DNA of 64,000 nt from Ensifer adhaerens (GCF_001270265.1 NZ_LGAP01000003.1:62001-126000); one strand, 5' to 3'. Positions 51,019 through 61,024 are shown, numbered from the stretch's first letter. Translations and numbers: made by a program. The notes: generated by a model not told the origin, from the sequence alone.

Positions 51019-54000
51019 GATACGCGGAGCTGCAGGTCACGACACATTTTTCGTTCCTTCGCGGTGCGAGTTCGGCGCAGGAGCTGTTCGAGACCGCCAA
51101 GGAGCTTGGCATAGATGCCATCGGTGTCGTTGACAGGAATTCGCTAGCCGGGATCGTGCGTGCTCTCGAAGCATCACGATCGACCGGTATCCGTCTGGTC
51201 GTCGGCTGTCGTCTGGATCTGCAGGACGGTATGTCGATACTGGTCTATCCCACCGACCGCGCCGCGTACTCCCGGCTGACGCGCCTGATCACGCTTGGAA
51301 AGTCACGTGGAGGGAAGAACAACTGCATTCTGCATCTGGACGACGTGGTCGCATATGCCGATGGCATGATCGGCATCCTGGTACCGGATCTTCCCGACGA
51401 GACCTGTGCCGTCCAGCTTCGGAAGTTGGCCGAGATATTTGGTGACCGCGCGTACCTGTCTCTCTGCCTTCGACGACGTCCGAACGATCAGCTCCGGCTC
51501 CATGAGCTGTCGAATCTCGCAATCCGCTTCAAGGTGAAGACCGTCGTGACCAATGACGTGCTTTTCCACGAGGCGGGGAGGCGGCAGCTTCAGGACATCG
51601 TCACCTGCATCCGGCACAACACGACCATCGATGCCGTTGGTTTCGAGCGCGAGCGCCATGCCGATCGGTATCTCAAGCCTCCCGAGGAGATGGAGCGTCT
51701 GTTCCCGCGCTATCCGGAAGCGCTCAGGCGCACGATGGAGATCGTCGATCGCTGCAAGTTCAGCCTCGAAGAGCTGACCTACCAGTATCCGGAAGAAGCC
51801 ATCGTCCCCGGCAAGACCGCTCAGGAATCCCTTGAGCACTATCTCTGGGAATGCGTGCCCAACCGCTATCCAGAAGGCCTCCCACCCGAGGTGCTGAAGA
51901 CCGTCCGCCACGAGCTCGATCTGATCCAGAAGATGAAGTACGCGCCGTACTTCCTGACGGTCTTCAGCATCGTCAAATATGCGAGGTCGCAAGGCATCCT
52001 GTGTCAGGGCCGCGGATCGGCGGCGAATTCGGCTGTCTGCTACATTCTCGGCATCACCAGTATTGACCCGTCGACGAATGATCTCCTGTTCGAGCGCTTC
52101 GTTTCGCAGGAACGGGACGAGCCGCCGGACGTCGATGTCGACTTCGAGCACGAACGAAGGGAGGAGGTCATCCAATGGATCTACGAGACCTACACCCGCG
52201 AGAAGGCCGCTCTCTGTGCGACGGTCACCCGATATCGGGCCAAGGGCGCTATCCGTGATGTCGGCAAGGCACTCGGATTGCCCGAGGACGTTATCAAGGC
52301 CCTTTCGTCGGGCATGTGGTCATGGTCGGAGGAGGTGCCTGACCGCAATATACGCGAACTCGGACTGAACCCCGAGGACCGCCGTCTGGCGCTGACGTTG
52401 ATGTTGGCCCAGCAATTGATGGGTGCGCCGCGTCACCTCGGCCAGCATCCTGGCGGCTTCGTCCTGACCCACGACAGGTTGGACGATCTCGTGCCCATCG
52501 AACCTGCCAGCATGAAGGATCGGCAGATCATCGAGTGGGACAAGGACGACGTCGAAGCGCTGAAGTTCATGAAGGTCGACGTGTTGGCCTTGGGCATGCT
52601 CACCTGCATGTCGAAGGCTTTCGATCTGATCCGAGAGCACAAGGATGACGACCTCGACCTCGCCAAGATAGAGCAGGAGGACAGTGCCACCTATGCGATG
52701 ATCAGGAAAGCCGACACCCTCGGCACGTTCCAGATCGAGAGCCGCGCGCAGATGGCGATGCTGCCCCGCCTGAAACCACGGACGTTCTACGACCTCGTCG
52801 TTCAGGTGGCCATCGTTCGTCCAGGCCCGATTCAGGGTGACATGGTCCACCCCTACCTCAGGAGACGGGAAGGGAAGGAGCCTGTCGAATACCCGACACC
52901 CGAACTTGAAGCCGTGCTCGGCAAGACCCTCGGCGTACCGCTTTTTCAAGAGTCAGCGATGAGGGTCGCCATGGTGTGCGCCGGCTTCACGGGCGGGGAG
53001 GCCGATCAGCTCCGGAAGTCGATGGCGACTTTCAAGTTCACGGGCGGAGTCAGCAGGTTCAAGGACAAGCTCGTATCCGGGATGGTGAAGAACGGGTATT
53101 CTCCGGAGTTTGCTGAGAAGACGTTCTCGCAGCTCGAAGGATTCGGTTCCTACGGCTTCCCGGAATCCCATGCAGCATCGTTTGCTCTGATCGCCTACGC
53201 CTCGAACTTCGTGAAGTGCCATTATCCGGACGCGTTCTGTGCAGCGCTCCTGAACTCGCAGCCCATGGGATTCTACGCTCCGGCACAGATCATCGGCGAT
53301 GCCCGAAATCACGGCGTCGAGGTTCGACCCGTCTGCATCAATCAATCCCGCTGGGACTGCACGCTTGAACCTATCGGCAACACCGGCCGCCATGCTGTCC
53401 GTCTCGGGATGCGAATGGTGAAGGGGCTGGCCGCCGTCGATGCCGCTCGCATCGTCGCCGCGCGGATGCAGGTCGGCTTCGATAGCGTGGACGACATGTG
53501 GCGGCGTTCCGGTGTCCCGCCCGAAGCGCTCGTGCAGCTCGCGGAAGCGGATGCTTTCCGCCTGTCGTTGAAGCTCGAGCGACGTGACGCCCTCTGGGCC
53601 ATCAAGGCGCTGCGTGACGAGCCGCTACCTCTGTTTGCGGCGGCTGCCGAACGAGAGATGAAGACGATCGCCGAACAGCAGGAACCTGAGGTAGTGCTCC
53701 GGCAAATGACTGAAGGCCACAACGTGGTCGCCGACTACAGCCATACCGGGCTGACACTCCGGGAGCATCCGATCGCGTTCCTGCGCAAGGATCTGCAGAA
53801 GCGGAACATCGTGACCTGCGCGGACGCGATGAACGCGCGGGACGGCCGCTGGCTGATGGCGTCGGGACTTGTCCTGGTGAGGCAGATGCCAGGGTCGGCA
53901 AAGGGGGTCATGTTCGTGACCATCGAGGACGAGACCGGGCCTGCAAACATCGTCGTCTGGCCGAGCCTGTTCGAGAAACGGCGGCGGGTTGTGCTGGGAT

Positions 54001-54278
54001 CGTCAATGATGGCGATCAACGGCAGGATCCAGCGGGAAGGCGATGTCGTCCATCTCGTCGCCCAGCAGGTCTTCGACCTGTCCGGCGATCTCTCTGGACT
54101 GGCCGACCGCGACATCGACTTCAAGCTGCCGACGGGCAGGGGTGACGAGTTCGCGCATGGGTCGCCGGGAAGCCCGGATTCTCGGGATCGGCCGAAGCCA
54201 GTGCCACACCCCAGAGACATCTTCGTTAGGGATCTGCATATCGACGCCCTGAAGGTGAAGGCGAGGAATTTCCACTGA
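51015..54278 (+). CDS. dnaE2: DnaE2, error-prone DNA polymerase III alpha subunit
   Basis: 1,087 residues from an ATGA overlap with imuB. The PHP domain is at the start ([18 protein letters not shown]). The polymerase core contains [19 protein letters not shown] and the catalytic aspartates in [15 protein letters not shown], then [17 protein letters not shown] and [13 protein letters not shown]. An OB-fold domain lies near 970-1040. The length and absence of the tau-binding tail fit DnaE2 rather than DnaE1. It carries out SOS mutagenic synthesis with ImuA and ImuB. It ends the cassette. Confidence 0.96.
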   Translation: MRYAELQVTTHFSFLRGASSAQELFETAKELGIDAIGVVDRNSLAGIVRALEASRSTGIRLVVGCRLDLQDGMSILVYPTDRAAYSRLTRLITLGKSRGGKNNCILHLDDVVAYADGMIGILVPDLPDETCAVQLRKLAEIFGDRAYLSLCLRRRPNDQLRLHELSNLAIRFKVKTVVTNDVLFHEAGRRQLQDIVTCIRHNTTIDAVGFERERHADRYLKPPEEMERLFPRYPEALRRTMEIVDRCKFSLEELTYQYPEEAIVPGKTAQESLEHYLWECVPNRYPEGLPPEVLKTVRHELDLIQKMKYAPYFLTVFSIVKYARSQGILCQGRGSAANSAVCYILGITSIDPSTNDLLFERFVSQERDEPPDVDVDFEHERREEVIQWIYETYTREKAALCATVTRYRAKGAIRDVGKALGLPEDVIKALSSGMWSWSEEVPDRNIRELGLNPEDRRLALTLMLAQQLMGAPRHLGQHPGGFVLTHDRLDDLVPIEPASMKDRQIIEWDKDDVEALKFMKVDVLALGMLTCMSKAFDLIREHKDDDLDLAKIEQEDSATYAMIRKADTLGTFQIESRAQMAMLPRLKPRTFYDLVVQVAIVRPGPIQGDMVHPYLRRREGKEPVEYPTPELEAVLGKTLGVPLFQESAMRVAMVCAGFTGGEADQLRKSMATFKFTGGVSRFKDKLVSGMVKNGYSPEFAEKTFSQLEGFGSYGFPESHAASFALIAYASNFVKCHYPDAFCAALLNSQPMGFYAPAQIIGDARNHGVEVRPVCINQSRWDCTLEPIGNTGRHAVRLGMRMVKGLAAVDAARIVAARMQVGFDSVDDMWRRSGVPPEALVQLAEADAFRLSLKLERRDALWAIKALRDEPLPLFAAAAEREMKTIAEQQEPEVVLRQMTEGHNVVADYSHTGLTLREHPIAFLRKDLQKRNIVTCADAMNARDGRWLMASGLVLVRQMPGSAKGVMFVTIEDETGPANIVVWPSLFEKRRRVVLGSSMMAINGRIQREGDVVHLVAQQVFDLSGDLSGLADRDIDFKLPTGRGDEFAHGSPGSPDSRDRPKPVPHPRDIFVRDLHIDALKVKARNFH

Positions 54279-54400
54279 CACGACAGGCCGTTCCACTCGT
54301 GCTATCTGTGCGAGAGGCATCAAGGCGGAGAAATTCCGTGTTGTTCTTGTGGCTGAGGGCACTGTGCGACAGCCGTTGGCGGAAAACGGTCAAGATCCGA

Positions 54401-54763
54401 TTAATTCGTGAGCCACGAACAGCTTCCGGCCTCTAGCACAACCGGACCCTTTCCGAACATCGTCAGAACGTATTCGCCGTTGGATGCCGTATAGCTAAGC
54501 ATCACGCCGTTGCCGCTGCAGAAGATCTGATCCCCATCCGCAACTGAGGAGCAGGCGAGCGAATCCGGAAACCTGTCGCCAGATATCTCGTCGTCCTCAA
54601 TACGAAGGGCGAAATAGCTTTTCGGCTTGAACCGGACCGCATTCCGGTTTCCTTGGGCATCGATTGATAGGCCAGCCGCGCCCTTACCATAGCACGCATA
54701 GTTCCCTGCGAATGCCGCGGATGGCATCAGTGCGATAATACAAGCCACGACCGCTCGACGCAT
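54401..54763 (-). CDS. 120-residue exported hypothetical protein
   Basis: A signal peptide (RRAVVACIIALMPSAAFAG) precedes a mature part of about 100 residues with five cysteines, several likely paired (CYGKG, LACSS, QIFCSG, GSCSW). It is mostly predicted beta (GEYVLTMFGKGPVVLEAG). I know no named family. It is convergent with dnaE2 and divergent from the next DUF1254 gene. Confidence 0.6.
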   Translation of the reverse strand: MRRAVVACIIALMPSAAFAGNYACYGKGAAGLSIDAQGNRNAVRFKPKSYFALRIEDDEISGDRFPDSLACSSVADGDQIFCSGNGVMLSYTASNGEYVLTMFGKGPVVLEAGSCSWLTN

Positions 54764-54973
54764 GAAGTGCTCCTAATATGTGCGCGCGACCCCATCTGAG
54801 CAAGCCCGTCGCGGCAGGTCTGCGAAGCCGGCGAACTCAGCTTCCATTTTGCAGTCCGCACTTGCCCAAGAGGGCAATATCGGTTCGGCGATTTCTCATG
54901 TAAGTTGAGCGTACCGGGGCACGTGGTGCCATGCACGTCAAATGTCCTCCTCACAGAGCAGAGGAATTCAAAC

Positions 54974-56485
54974 ATGTCGATGAAGCCTCGCGGAACCAAC
55001 CAACGCCAACACCGGTTCGGGGAAATTGACCGTCGGTCTTTTTTCCCCCTGCTGGGAGCCGGGGTCCTCTTGATGTTGCCCGGAAAGGCTTGGGCGCAAC
55101 AAGTCCCCATACCCACAAACGCCGATCAGGTTCGGGGCACACCCGGCGGCACGGCCATGACCACGGCCTACGTGCAATCGTTGGGACGCATTGCGTATCG
55201 GTGGGGCTGGCCACTGGTCAATTCGGTCAACCGCTCCATAGCCTTTTCCAAGGCTCCCCAACCAGGCTTGATAGGCGGAGTGGTTCCAATCGCATTCAAC
55301 GGGAACGCAATGCTGACCGGGTATATCAGCCCGGACCAGACGATCATCGCCTGCCCGAACCAGGATGTCGCGTATGGTGCCGGCTGGATGACACTGGACA
55401 AAGAGCCCATCGTCTTCCAGGTACCGGATTTTGGCGATCGTTTCTGGGTCTACGCGCACTATGACGCGCGCACCGACGAGTTTTCCGAGATCGGCAAGCA
55501 ATACGGCACCAAGCCCGGCTTCTACCTGATGGTGGGTCCAGACTGGAAGGGCGAAACGCCAGCCGGCATCACGGCGGTGGTGCGCTCCTCCACGTCGCTT
55601 GCCTTTGTCATTCCGCGCATCTTCATCGATGACAGCGCCGAGGATCAAAAAGCCGTCCAGCCGTTGCTCAGCCAGGTCGTCTACTACCCGTTGTCGGAGT
55701 TCGACGGCAAGATGAAGATCAGGGACTGGAGCAAGCTCCCGCATTTCCCGGCACCGAAATCCACCGGCAAAGGTGAGACCAAGTGGGTAAACCCGGAGAC
55801 CTTCTTCGACGAGTTACCTGAGGTGATGAAACAAGTGCCGCCGATGCCGGGCGAGGAAGCCCTCTACAACTGGATCGGTAGCGTGCTGGACGCCGCCGCC
55901 AAGGATCCTGCGATCAAGAAGACGCTTGTGGAAACTGCTGTCGCCGCCGAGGGTGAACTGATCTCACCGTTCTTTAAGTGGGCCAATAACGGCCGCCCCG
56001 CTAGCAATGGTTGGAATTCGCCGGTGAACAACGCGGAGTGGGGGAACGACTACGTCAATCGCACGGGCCCTTCCAAGTCGAACATGTACGACAACCGGCC
56101 TGAGGAAACCAAGTACATCTACACGGACAACGACAAGCAGGGTGCACAACTCAACGGACAGAACAATTACACGATCACATTTGCCAAGGGTCAGACGCCA
56201 CCGGTTAAGGGGTTCTGGTCGTTGACCTTGTATAACGATGTCCACTTCTTCAACCCAAATCCACTAAGGCGCTATTCATTGGGCACGAAGAACAAGACCA
56301 TCAAATACAACGCGGACGGCTCGCTGACGCTTTACGCCAGCGCCAAGTCGCCGGGCGCGGACAAGGAAAGCAACTGGCTGCCCGCGCCCGAAGGTACGTT
56401 CTCGCTCTACATCCGCGCCTATTGGGCCGACCAGGCCATCCTCGACGGCACCTGGCAGCCCCCGACCGTCACGGTGGCGAACTGA
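54974..56485 (+). CDS. DUF1254/DUF1214 Tat-exported protein, IDRRSFF subfamily
   Basis: 503 residues from MSMKPRGTN with a Tat signal (EIDRRSFFPLLGAG, cleaved near KAWAQ). The DUF1254 part contains SLGRIAYRWGWPLVNSVNR and NQDVAYGAGWMTLDKEPIVF. The DUF1214 part contains NNYTITFAKGQTPPVKGFWSL, DGSLTLYASAKSPG, NWLPAP and IRAYWADQ. It is the most distant of the seven members and the only one here with a classical twin arginine. It begins a plus-strand pair with the next gene, 23 bases apart. Confidence 0.9.
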   Translation: MSMKPRGTNQRQHRFGEIDRRSFFPLLGAGVLLMLPGKAWAQQVPIPTNADQVRGTPGGTAMTTAYVQSLGRIAYRWGWPLVNSVNRSIAFSKAPQPGLIGGVVPIAFNGNAMLTGYISPDQTIIACPNQDVAYGAGWMTLDKEPIVFQVPDFGDRFWVYAHYDARTDEFSEIGKQYGTKPGFYLMVGPDWKGETPAGITAVVRSSTSLAFVIPRIFIDDSAEDQKAVQPLLSQVVYYPLSEFDGKMKIRDWSKLPHFPAPKSTGKGETKWVNPETFFDELPEVMKQVPPMPGEEALYNWIGSVLDAAAKDPAIKKTLVETAVAAEGELISPFFKWANNGRPASNGWNSPVNNAEWGNDYVNRTGPSKSNMYDNRPEETKYIYTDNDKQGAQLNGQNNYTITFAKGQTPPVKGFWSLTLYNDVHFFNPNPLRRYSLGTKNKTIKYNADGSLTLYASAKSPGADKESNWLPAPEGTFSLYIRAYWADQAILDGTWQPPTVTVAN

Positions 56486-56508
56486 AACCCCAAACAACGC
56501 GGAGGGTC

Positions 56509-58062
56509 ATGACAGTGACAACCATTCGCCCACTCAACCTTCTCGTCGCCGCGCTGGTTGGCGGTTTGGCAATGAACGGCTTCGCTACGCAGGCTTTCGC
56601 TCAGGAGACCTCCTTCGATAAGTTGGCCAACCTCCCGTTCGCGGAAGGCCGGCCCACAAAGGAGACAGCGCAGACCTTGCGCGACGAACTGCTCTTCCAA
56701 CGGGCGACGCAGACCTATCTCTGGGCGCTGCCGTTGATCAACACCCTCGGGATGCAGGTCGGGTCGGAAAAGACATTCGGCACCGGCTACAACGTCCTGC
56801 CGATCTGGAAGAAGCGGCTCGATGCCAAGACCCTGGTGACTACCCCCAACTCCGACGTCCTCTACGCCATGAGTTACGTTGACCTGGGCAAGGATGGTCC
56901 GCTGGTGATGGAAGCGCCGTCTGAGTTGCAAGGCATCCTGCTGGATTACTGGCAGCGCCCCATTCCGGTGGATGGCGGCAAGTTCTTTGGTGACGTCGGT
57001 CTGTTTGGACCGGATGGCGGCAAGGGGGGCAAGTTCCTCCTGTTGCCACCCGGCTACAAGGGAGCGGTGCCGGACGGTTACTACGTTTACCGGTCAGGCA
57101 CCAACAGCGTCTTTATCTTTCTTCGCGGGTTTTACGAGGACCCGAAGAATCTGACACCCGCCGTCGCGCACCTGGAGAAGACAAAGATCTATCCGCTTAA
57201 CGGCGAGGCTGGCGCCAAGCCGATGGAATTCCCCGATGGCTCCGGCGTCCCGGTCAACATGCTGCCGATCAGCGACGGCAGCGCCTTCGATCAACTCAAG
57301 CTGCTGGTGGACCGGGAGGGTAACAATCTCGCCGGTCCCGATTGGCTCGGCATGCTGGCGGCCATCGGCATCGTCAAGGGCCAGCCGTTCGATCCTGATG
57401 CGCACACACGCGAGATCCTCGATCGGGCCGCGAAGACCGGCTACAAAATGAGCCGTGTCATCGGCTTTGCCGACAGGGCAAGTGGTCTCTCGTTGCTCGT
57501 CTATCCAGACCGCCGCTGGCTCAATCCCTTCGCCGACGGGACTCCCGCGAATCCGGGTGGGTCGATGAATCCGGACTGGGAGAATGTCGCCGGAGCGTAT
57601 CCATATCTGGCCCTCGATGCCCGAATCTGGATGTTCACCGACTACTACTCGATCAGCCCGGGGATGATGTCCCAAACCCCGGGCAAGGGCGCGAAGTACA
57701 TGATAGGCTTCACCGATAGCGAAGGCGTGCCCTTGTCGGGCGGTAGCAACTACCGCCTGAACCTGCCCGCCAACATTCCAGCCGCCAACTTCTGGTCGGT
57801 GACGCTCTACGAGGCTGAGAATGCTTCGGGTCTCGCAAATGGGCAGCCTTTCCCATCGTTGGGTTCAAAGGACAGGCCGGCGCAGAACGCTGATGGCAGC
57901 ACGGAGCTTTACCTCGCCCCCAAAGCACCCGAGGGCAAGGCCGGCAATTGGCTCGTGACCGTGCCGGGCAAGGGGTACTTCGCCATCCTCAGGCTCTACG
58001 GCCCGACCGAAGCGGCCATCGACAAGAGCTGGGTCCCAGGGGACATCGAGAAGGTGGAGTGA
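56509..58062 (+). CDS. DUF1254/DUF1214 exported protein, LLFQRATQ subfamily
   Basis: 517 residues from MTVTTIRP with a Sec signal ending QAFAQ near residue 31; an upstream frame within the previous gene is rejected. It contains LLFQRATQTYLWALPLINTLG, LVTTPNSDVLYAMSYVDL, FLLLPPGYKGAVPDGYYVY and, at the end, FWSVTLYEAENASGL, NWLVTVPGKGYFAILRLYGPTE and IDKSWVPGDIEKVE. The protein at 45296 is its closest relative here. Downstream lie scraps of further family members. Confidence 0.9.
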   Translation: MTVTTIRPLNLLVAALVGGLAMNGFATQAFAQETSFDKLANLPFAEGRPTKETAQTLRDELLFQRATQTYLWALPLINTLGMQVGSEKTFGTGYNVLPIWKKRLDAKTLVTTPNSDVLYAMSYVDLGKDGPLVMEAPSELQGILLDYWQRPIPVDGGKFFGDVGLFGPDGGKGGKFLLLPPGYKGAVPDGYYVYRSGTNSVFIFLRGFYEDPKNLTPAVAHLEKTKIYPLNGEAGAKPMEFPDGSGVPVNMLPISDGSAFDQLKLLVDREGNNLAGPDWLGMLAAIGIVKGQPFDPDAHTREILDRAAKTGYKMSRVIGFADRASGLSLLVYPDRRWLNPFADGTPANPGGSMNPDWENVAGAYPYLALDARIWMFTDYYSISPGMMSQTPGKGAKYMIGFTDSEGVPLSGGSNYRLNLPANIPAANFWSVTLYEAENASGLANGQPFPSLGSKDRPAQNADGSTELYLAPKAPEGKAGNWLVTVPGKGYFAILRLYGPTEAAIDKSWVPGDIEKVE

Positions 58063-58074
58063 CCCCCGTGCGCT

Positions 58075-58102
58075 CAGCGGCTTAAGGCCCGAAAAGCCGC
58101 TG
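58075..58102 (+). terminator. nine-base-pair hairpin after the DUF1254 pair
   Basis: CAGCGGCTT (58075-58083) and AAGCCGCTG (58094-58102) are a perfect inverted repeat around a ten-base loop, 12 bases after the stop of the preceding gene. No T run follows. It may act as a weak terminator. It overlaps the start of the remnant sequence below. Confidence 0.45.
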
Positions 58103-58185
58103 TTCGACAAGACGTGGAAGCTCGGCGACATCGAGGAAGTGAAGTGATCTCCGCCTACGCCCGACCGAAGCTGCTGAAGGGAAAT
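58086..58185 (+). pseudogene. C-terminal scraps of further DUF1254/DUF1214 genes
   Basis: From 58088 the plus strand reads PEKPLFDKTWKLGDIEEVK and a stop at 58147, which is the typical end of this family (compare AIDKSWVPGDIEKVE in the intact neighbour). Immediately after, from about 58151, a second stretch resembles LRLYGPTEAA of the same family, with one codon lost. Thus at least two further copies once stood here. Confidence 0.65.
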
Positions 58186-58694
58186 GCAATTCAATAGGAA
58201 TGAGAGCGACGGCTTTGCTTGTTGAGCCATGTGTTTCGCGGCCTGCAGGTCGAAGGGCGGACCGTGAGCGCCGCCCAGAAGAAGAGATGGCCGAGCGCGG
58301 CGCAGGATGGTACGCACCATATGGCGCGTTGGTACGCTTTGGTGCGCACGGGTTGGTACGTTTTGATGGGGGCGACAGCCTAACTAGCCGTCTGGCTGGC
58401 TATTCCAAGGGTATGAATCCTGCCAAATTGACCGAAACGAGACCTTGAGGATGGCGTTCGATAACTTAGTGGGTGACTGTACTTATTGTCGATACGATAT
58501 GTACTCAAGAAAATGGAACATAGTCTTGGCTATTCCGAATTCGTTTTAGCGCACCACAGCGCACCACATCTTTATTACTTTGCGAAAAAAGTAGCGACAC
58601 GATCAAATAAATCGACGGAAATCGCGCAGCCGAGCATGGGGCAACGACACCGAGTCAGGATTGGCGTCGAAGGGCGGTTAGGGCAGAAGGGAGC
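58186..58694. other. intergenic stretch with short GGTACG repeats
   Basis: No gene is supported. Between 58305 and 58365 GGTACG occurs three times (GGTACGCACC, GGTACGCTTTGG and GGTACGTTTTG), interspersed with GGTGCGCAC. The rest is unremarkable. The stretch separates DUF1254 debris from IS debris. Confidence 0.4.
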
Positions 58695-58757
58695 ATGAAT
58701 CCAAAATTATGGGTGCACAGTCCAAGAATGCGTGACCACAATCCAAAATTATCTGGC
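58695..58757 (-). mobile_element. IS21-like multi-repeat end remnant (right, inverted)
   Basis: On the minus strand this reads AATTTTGGATTG, CATTCTTGGACTG and then CACCCATAATTTTGGATTC. This is the same order of imperfect repeats as at 44574-44642 but in the opposite orientation. No transposase is attached. It marks the right edge of the second DUF1254 segment. Confidence 0.4.
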
Positions 58758-58816
58758 GACGCTCAATATCTGCAGCGATGTACCCGGCTACAAACATTGT
58801 GGCAGCCGAGTTGAAC

Positions 58817-58848
58817 TGTCCGCTTTGGCGCAAAGTTAAAATGTCACT
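58817..58848. repeat. left terminal inverted repeat of the ISNCY-type element
   Basis: It begins TGTCCGCTTTGGCGC and ends AAAATGTCACT. Its reverse complement aligns with 60411-60441, sharing AGTGACATT, ACTTTGC and the terminal GGACA. Confidence 0.6.
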
Positions 58849-59007
58849 TTGGATACGTCTTCAGCCATTTAGAAATGCGACACCCGACATCTCCACTTGC
58901 GCTGAGGCAAGCCCCCGACCGGACCGGCTGGGCCGGGTTGCAAGGGAAGGGAGGGGGTGGGCGTAGGGCACCCCGTCGGCTTTGGCTTTGAGAGCCCGAT
59001 CAGTGGA

Positions 59008-60383
59008 TCATTCCGCAGCATCAAGTCGGGACAGGACCTTCTCGCGTCGCGCGATCACCCCCGGATCGTTCATGAAGTCCGTCCGCTTGCCCGGCTTGCG
59101 GCCACGCGGTTTGTAGCCATTCTTCTCGCTGTTCGTCTTTAAGGCCGGCTTCGTCTGCTGCTCCTGACGCTCCTTGATGTAGGCCAGGACATCACCGAGC
59201 CGCTTGTTCTCGGTGATCGCCGCATGCGTCACCCGCTGGTCCTTGTCGAATACCCGGTAGGGTAGGGAATGCCCCAGCGCACATCCAGCCTGCCGTCGGC
59301 AAGCGCGTAGGTCTCGACATAGCGACCGACCAGCCCGCGCGTCACCTCGGTCTCCTCCAGCATGATCCGCTGGCGCTCGAACGAAAACGTCAGCTGCGAT
59401 CCGACATAACGCTGCTCACGTTTGCACAGGACGTCGCGCAGCCGATCCGGGGCAAGGTTCAGCGGCCGATGCAGATCATCAGATCGGGCAGGGGTAATGG
59501 CAAACTGGCGGTTATAGCGCTCCATGAACCGAGGCAGGAAAGCGTTGCCGTCGTCCATGCCGCAGATGCCCTCCAGGCGCAGATCCTTGATCAACCGGTC
59601 CTGTAGCGTCCGGTTCATCCGCTCGACCCGGCCTTTGGCTTGGCTGGAGTTTGCGCAAAGAATCTCGATGTTTAACTCGCAAAGTGCACGCCCGAACTGG
59701 GTCATGCCCTGACCGCCCCTGGCATCCTTCTTCGCAACCCGAAACACCGAATGCTTGTCGGAATAGAAGGCGACTGGAGCACCATGCGCCTTCAGATAGA
59801 GCTCGAGCGCCTCGAAATAGCTGAACGCACTTTCCGATCGTACAAACCGCAACTGCATCAGCTTGCCCGTCGCGTCATCGACGAACACCAGAAGCGAGCA
59901 CGGCGGCCCGCGATCCTCAAACCAGCGATGTTCCGACCCGTCGATCTGCACCAGTTCACCGTAGGCCTCGCGCCGCAATCGTGGCTGATGAAACGTCCGT
60001 CGCTGCTTGCGCGACAGCCAAAGTCCGGCATCCGCCATCCATTGGCGCAGGGTCTCGCGCGACACCGTCAGACCATCACGCTCGGCAAGCTTCTCGGCCG
60101 CCAGCGTCGGACCAAAGTCCACATAGCGCTCGCGCACGATCGCCATGGCATAATCGCGCACGCCGTCACAAATCCGATTGTTCGATGGCCGGCCGATCGC
60201 CTTGTGCCGGATCGACGCTGCACCGCCAGTGCTGATCCGCTCTAACAGTCGACGCACCTGACGGGTGCTCAGTTCAAGCACATGCGCCGCCGACACCAAC
60301 GTCATGCGGCCCGCGATTACCTTCGACAACACCTCGATCCGCTGCAGATCGCGCTCGCTCATCGCAATCAACCCCATCCGCAA
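59008..60383 (-). pseudogene. ISNCY-family transposase, frameshifted near its C-terminus
   Basis: The first 384 residues form the family pattern: a helix-turn-helix at the start (ERDLQRIEVLSKVIAGRMTL), GRPSNNRICDGVRDYAM, a DDE-type core with the aspartate in LVQIDGSEHRWFEDRGP, a second in YSDKHSVFR and a glutamate in AKGRVERMNRTLQDRL. The frame then ends prematurely. The next frame supplies the missing tail YRVFDKDQRV, THAAITENKRLGDVLAY and KPRGRKPGKRTDF to 59008. The break is a tandem duplication of four bases (GGTAGGGTAGGG on the plus strand at 59256-59267). One repeat fewer would restore the frame. Confidence 0.85.
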
Positions 60384-60410
60384 TCTCCCACGTCATCAAA
60401 ACCCGGGGAG

Positions 60411-60441
60411 AGTGACATTCTTACTTTGCAGGATCAGGACA
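60411..60441. repeat. right terminal inverted repeat of the ISNCY-type element
   Basis: AGTGACATTCTTACTTTGC followed by AGGATCAGGACA is the inverted partner of 58817-58848. A second TTTAACTTTGCGG copy continues just outside at 60443. Confidence 0.6.
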
Positions 60442-61024
60442 CTTTAACTTTGCGGGCACATCAATCGATCAGATAATGTACATTATGGAACTTCTCTATT
60501 CGGCGTCTTGAGGTCAAGCACTATCGAGCCTTCCACTTTCACCGATATTCGACGTCGTTCACGGGGCCTTGCTTCTCTTCGGGATCGGGCCTTTGCCCCT
60601 CCCATTATGGGGTCAGTAGAATGAAGTAGAACAATCTAAGACGCGTCCTGGTCGGTAAAACCCGATCGGTACAAGTTCCATAGCGGACTCACTTCATCCA
60701 TCGTCCCGTGAAGGACCTCTTTCCACCGGCGGGTGGAATCTAGTCGTCTAAAATTGCTCAGGCCTTTGCCAGGTCGGGCACGTGGTTCGTACGAATCGGC
60801 ACATCCGCGCTTTTGAAGGCACCATGAAGGCAGAGTTTCAAGATAATCGGGCAGTCATGCGACATTGCGGATCAAGGCCGTAAGGCGCTAGGCCCTGTTG
60901 ATGCGCAGGAAGAACTGCCACGCCTTGACACATGCCCGCGCCCCTCGGTCCTCACATCCCAACAATCAGGAAGTAGCAGGGTGGAAAGCGGTCTTCCGCC
61001 GGACCAGCCACCGACACTGCAGTC
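60442..61024. other. gene-free stretch with a 14-base palindrome
   Basis: A perfect palindrome ATAATGTACATTAT lies at 60473-60486, 30 bases outside the insertion sequence. No coding frame of quality and no RNA gene is recognised between the insertion sequence and the RTX gene, whose reverse-strand stop lies at 61025. Confidence 0.45.

Larger units (their letters stand above)
58817..60441 (-). mobile_element. ISNCY-type insertion sequence, about 1.6 kb
   Basis: Terminal inverted repeats are present: the left end TGTCCGCTTT...AAAATGTCACT (58817-58848) and the right end AGTGACATTC...CAGGACA (60411-60441) match at about two thirds of positions in inverted orientation. One transposase gene fills the inside on the minus strand, broken by a frameshift. 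About 160 bases near the left end (58849-59007) hold no gene. No clear target duplication is seen, so the exact borders are uncertain by several bases. Confidence 0.7.

Noticed and set aside
58490-58700. Short plus-strand frame (MSIRYVLKKMEHSLGYSE) after the DUF1254 debris
   Set aside because: No ribosome site, no family, and it runs into the IS21-like remnant.
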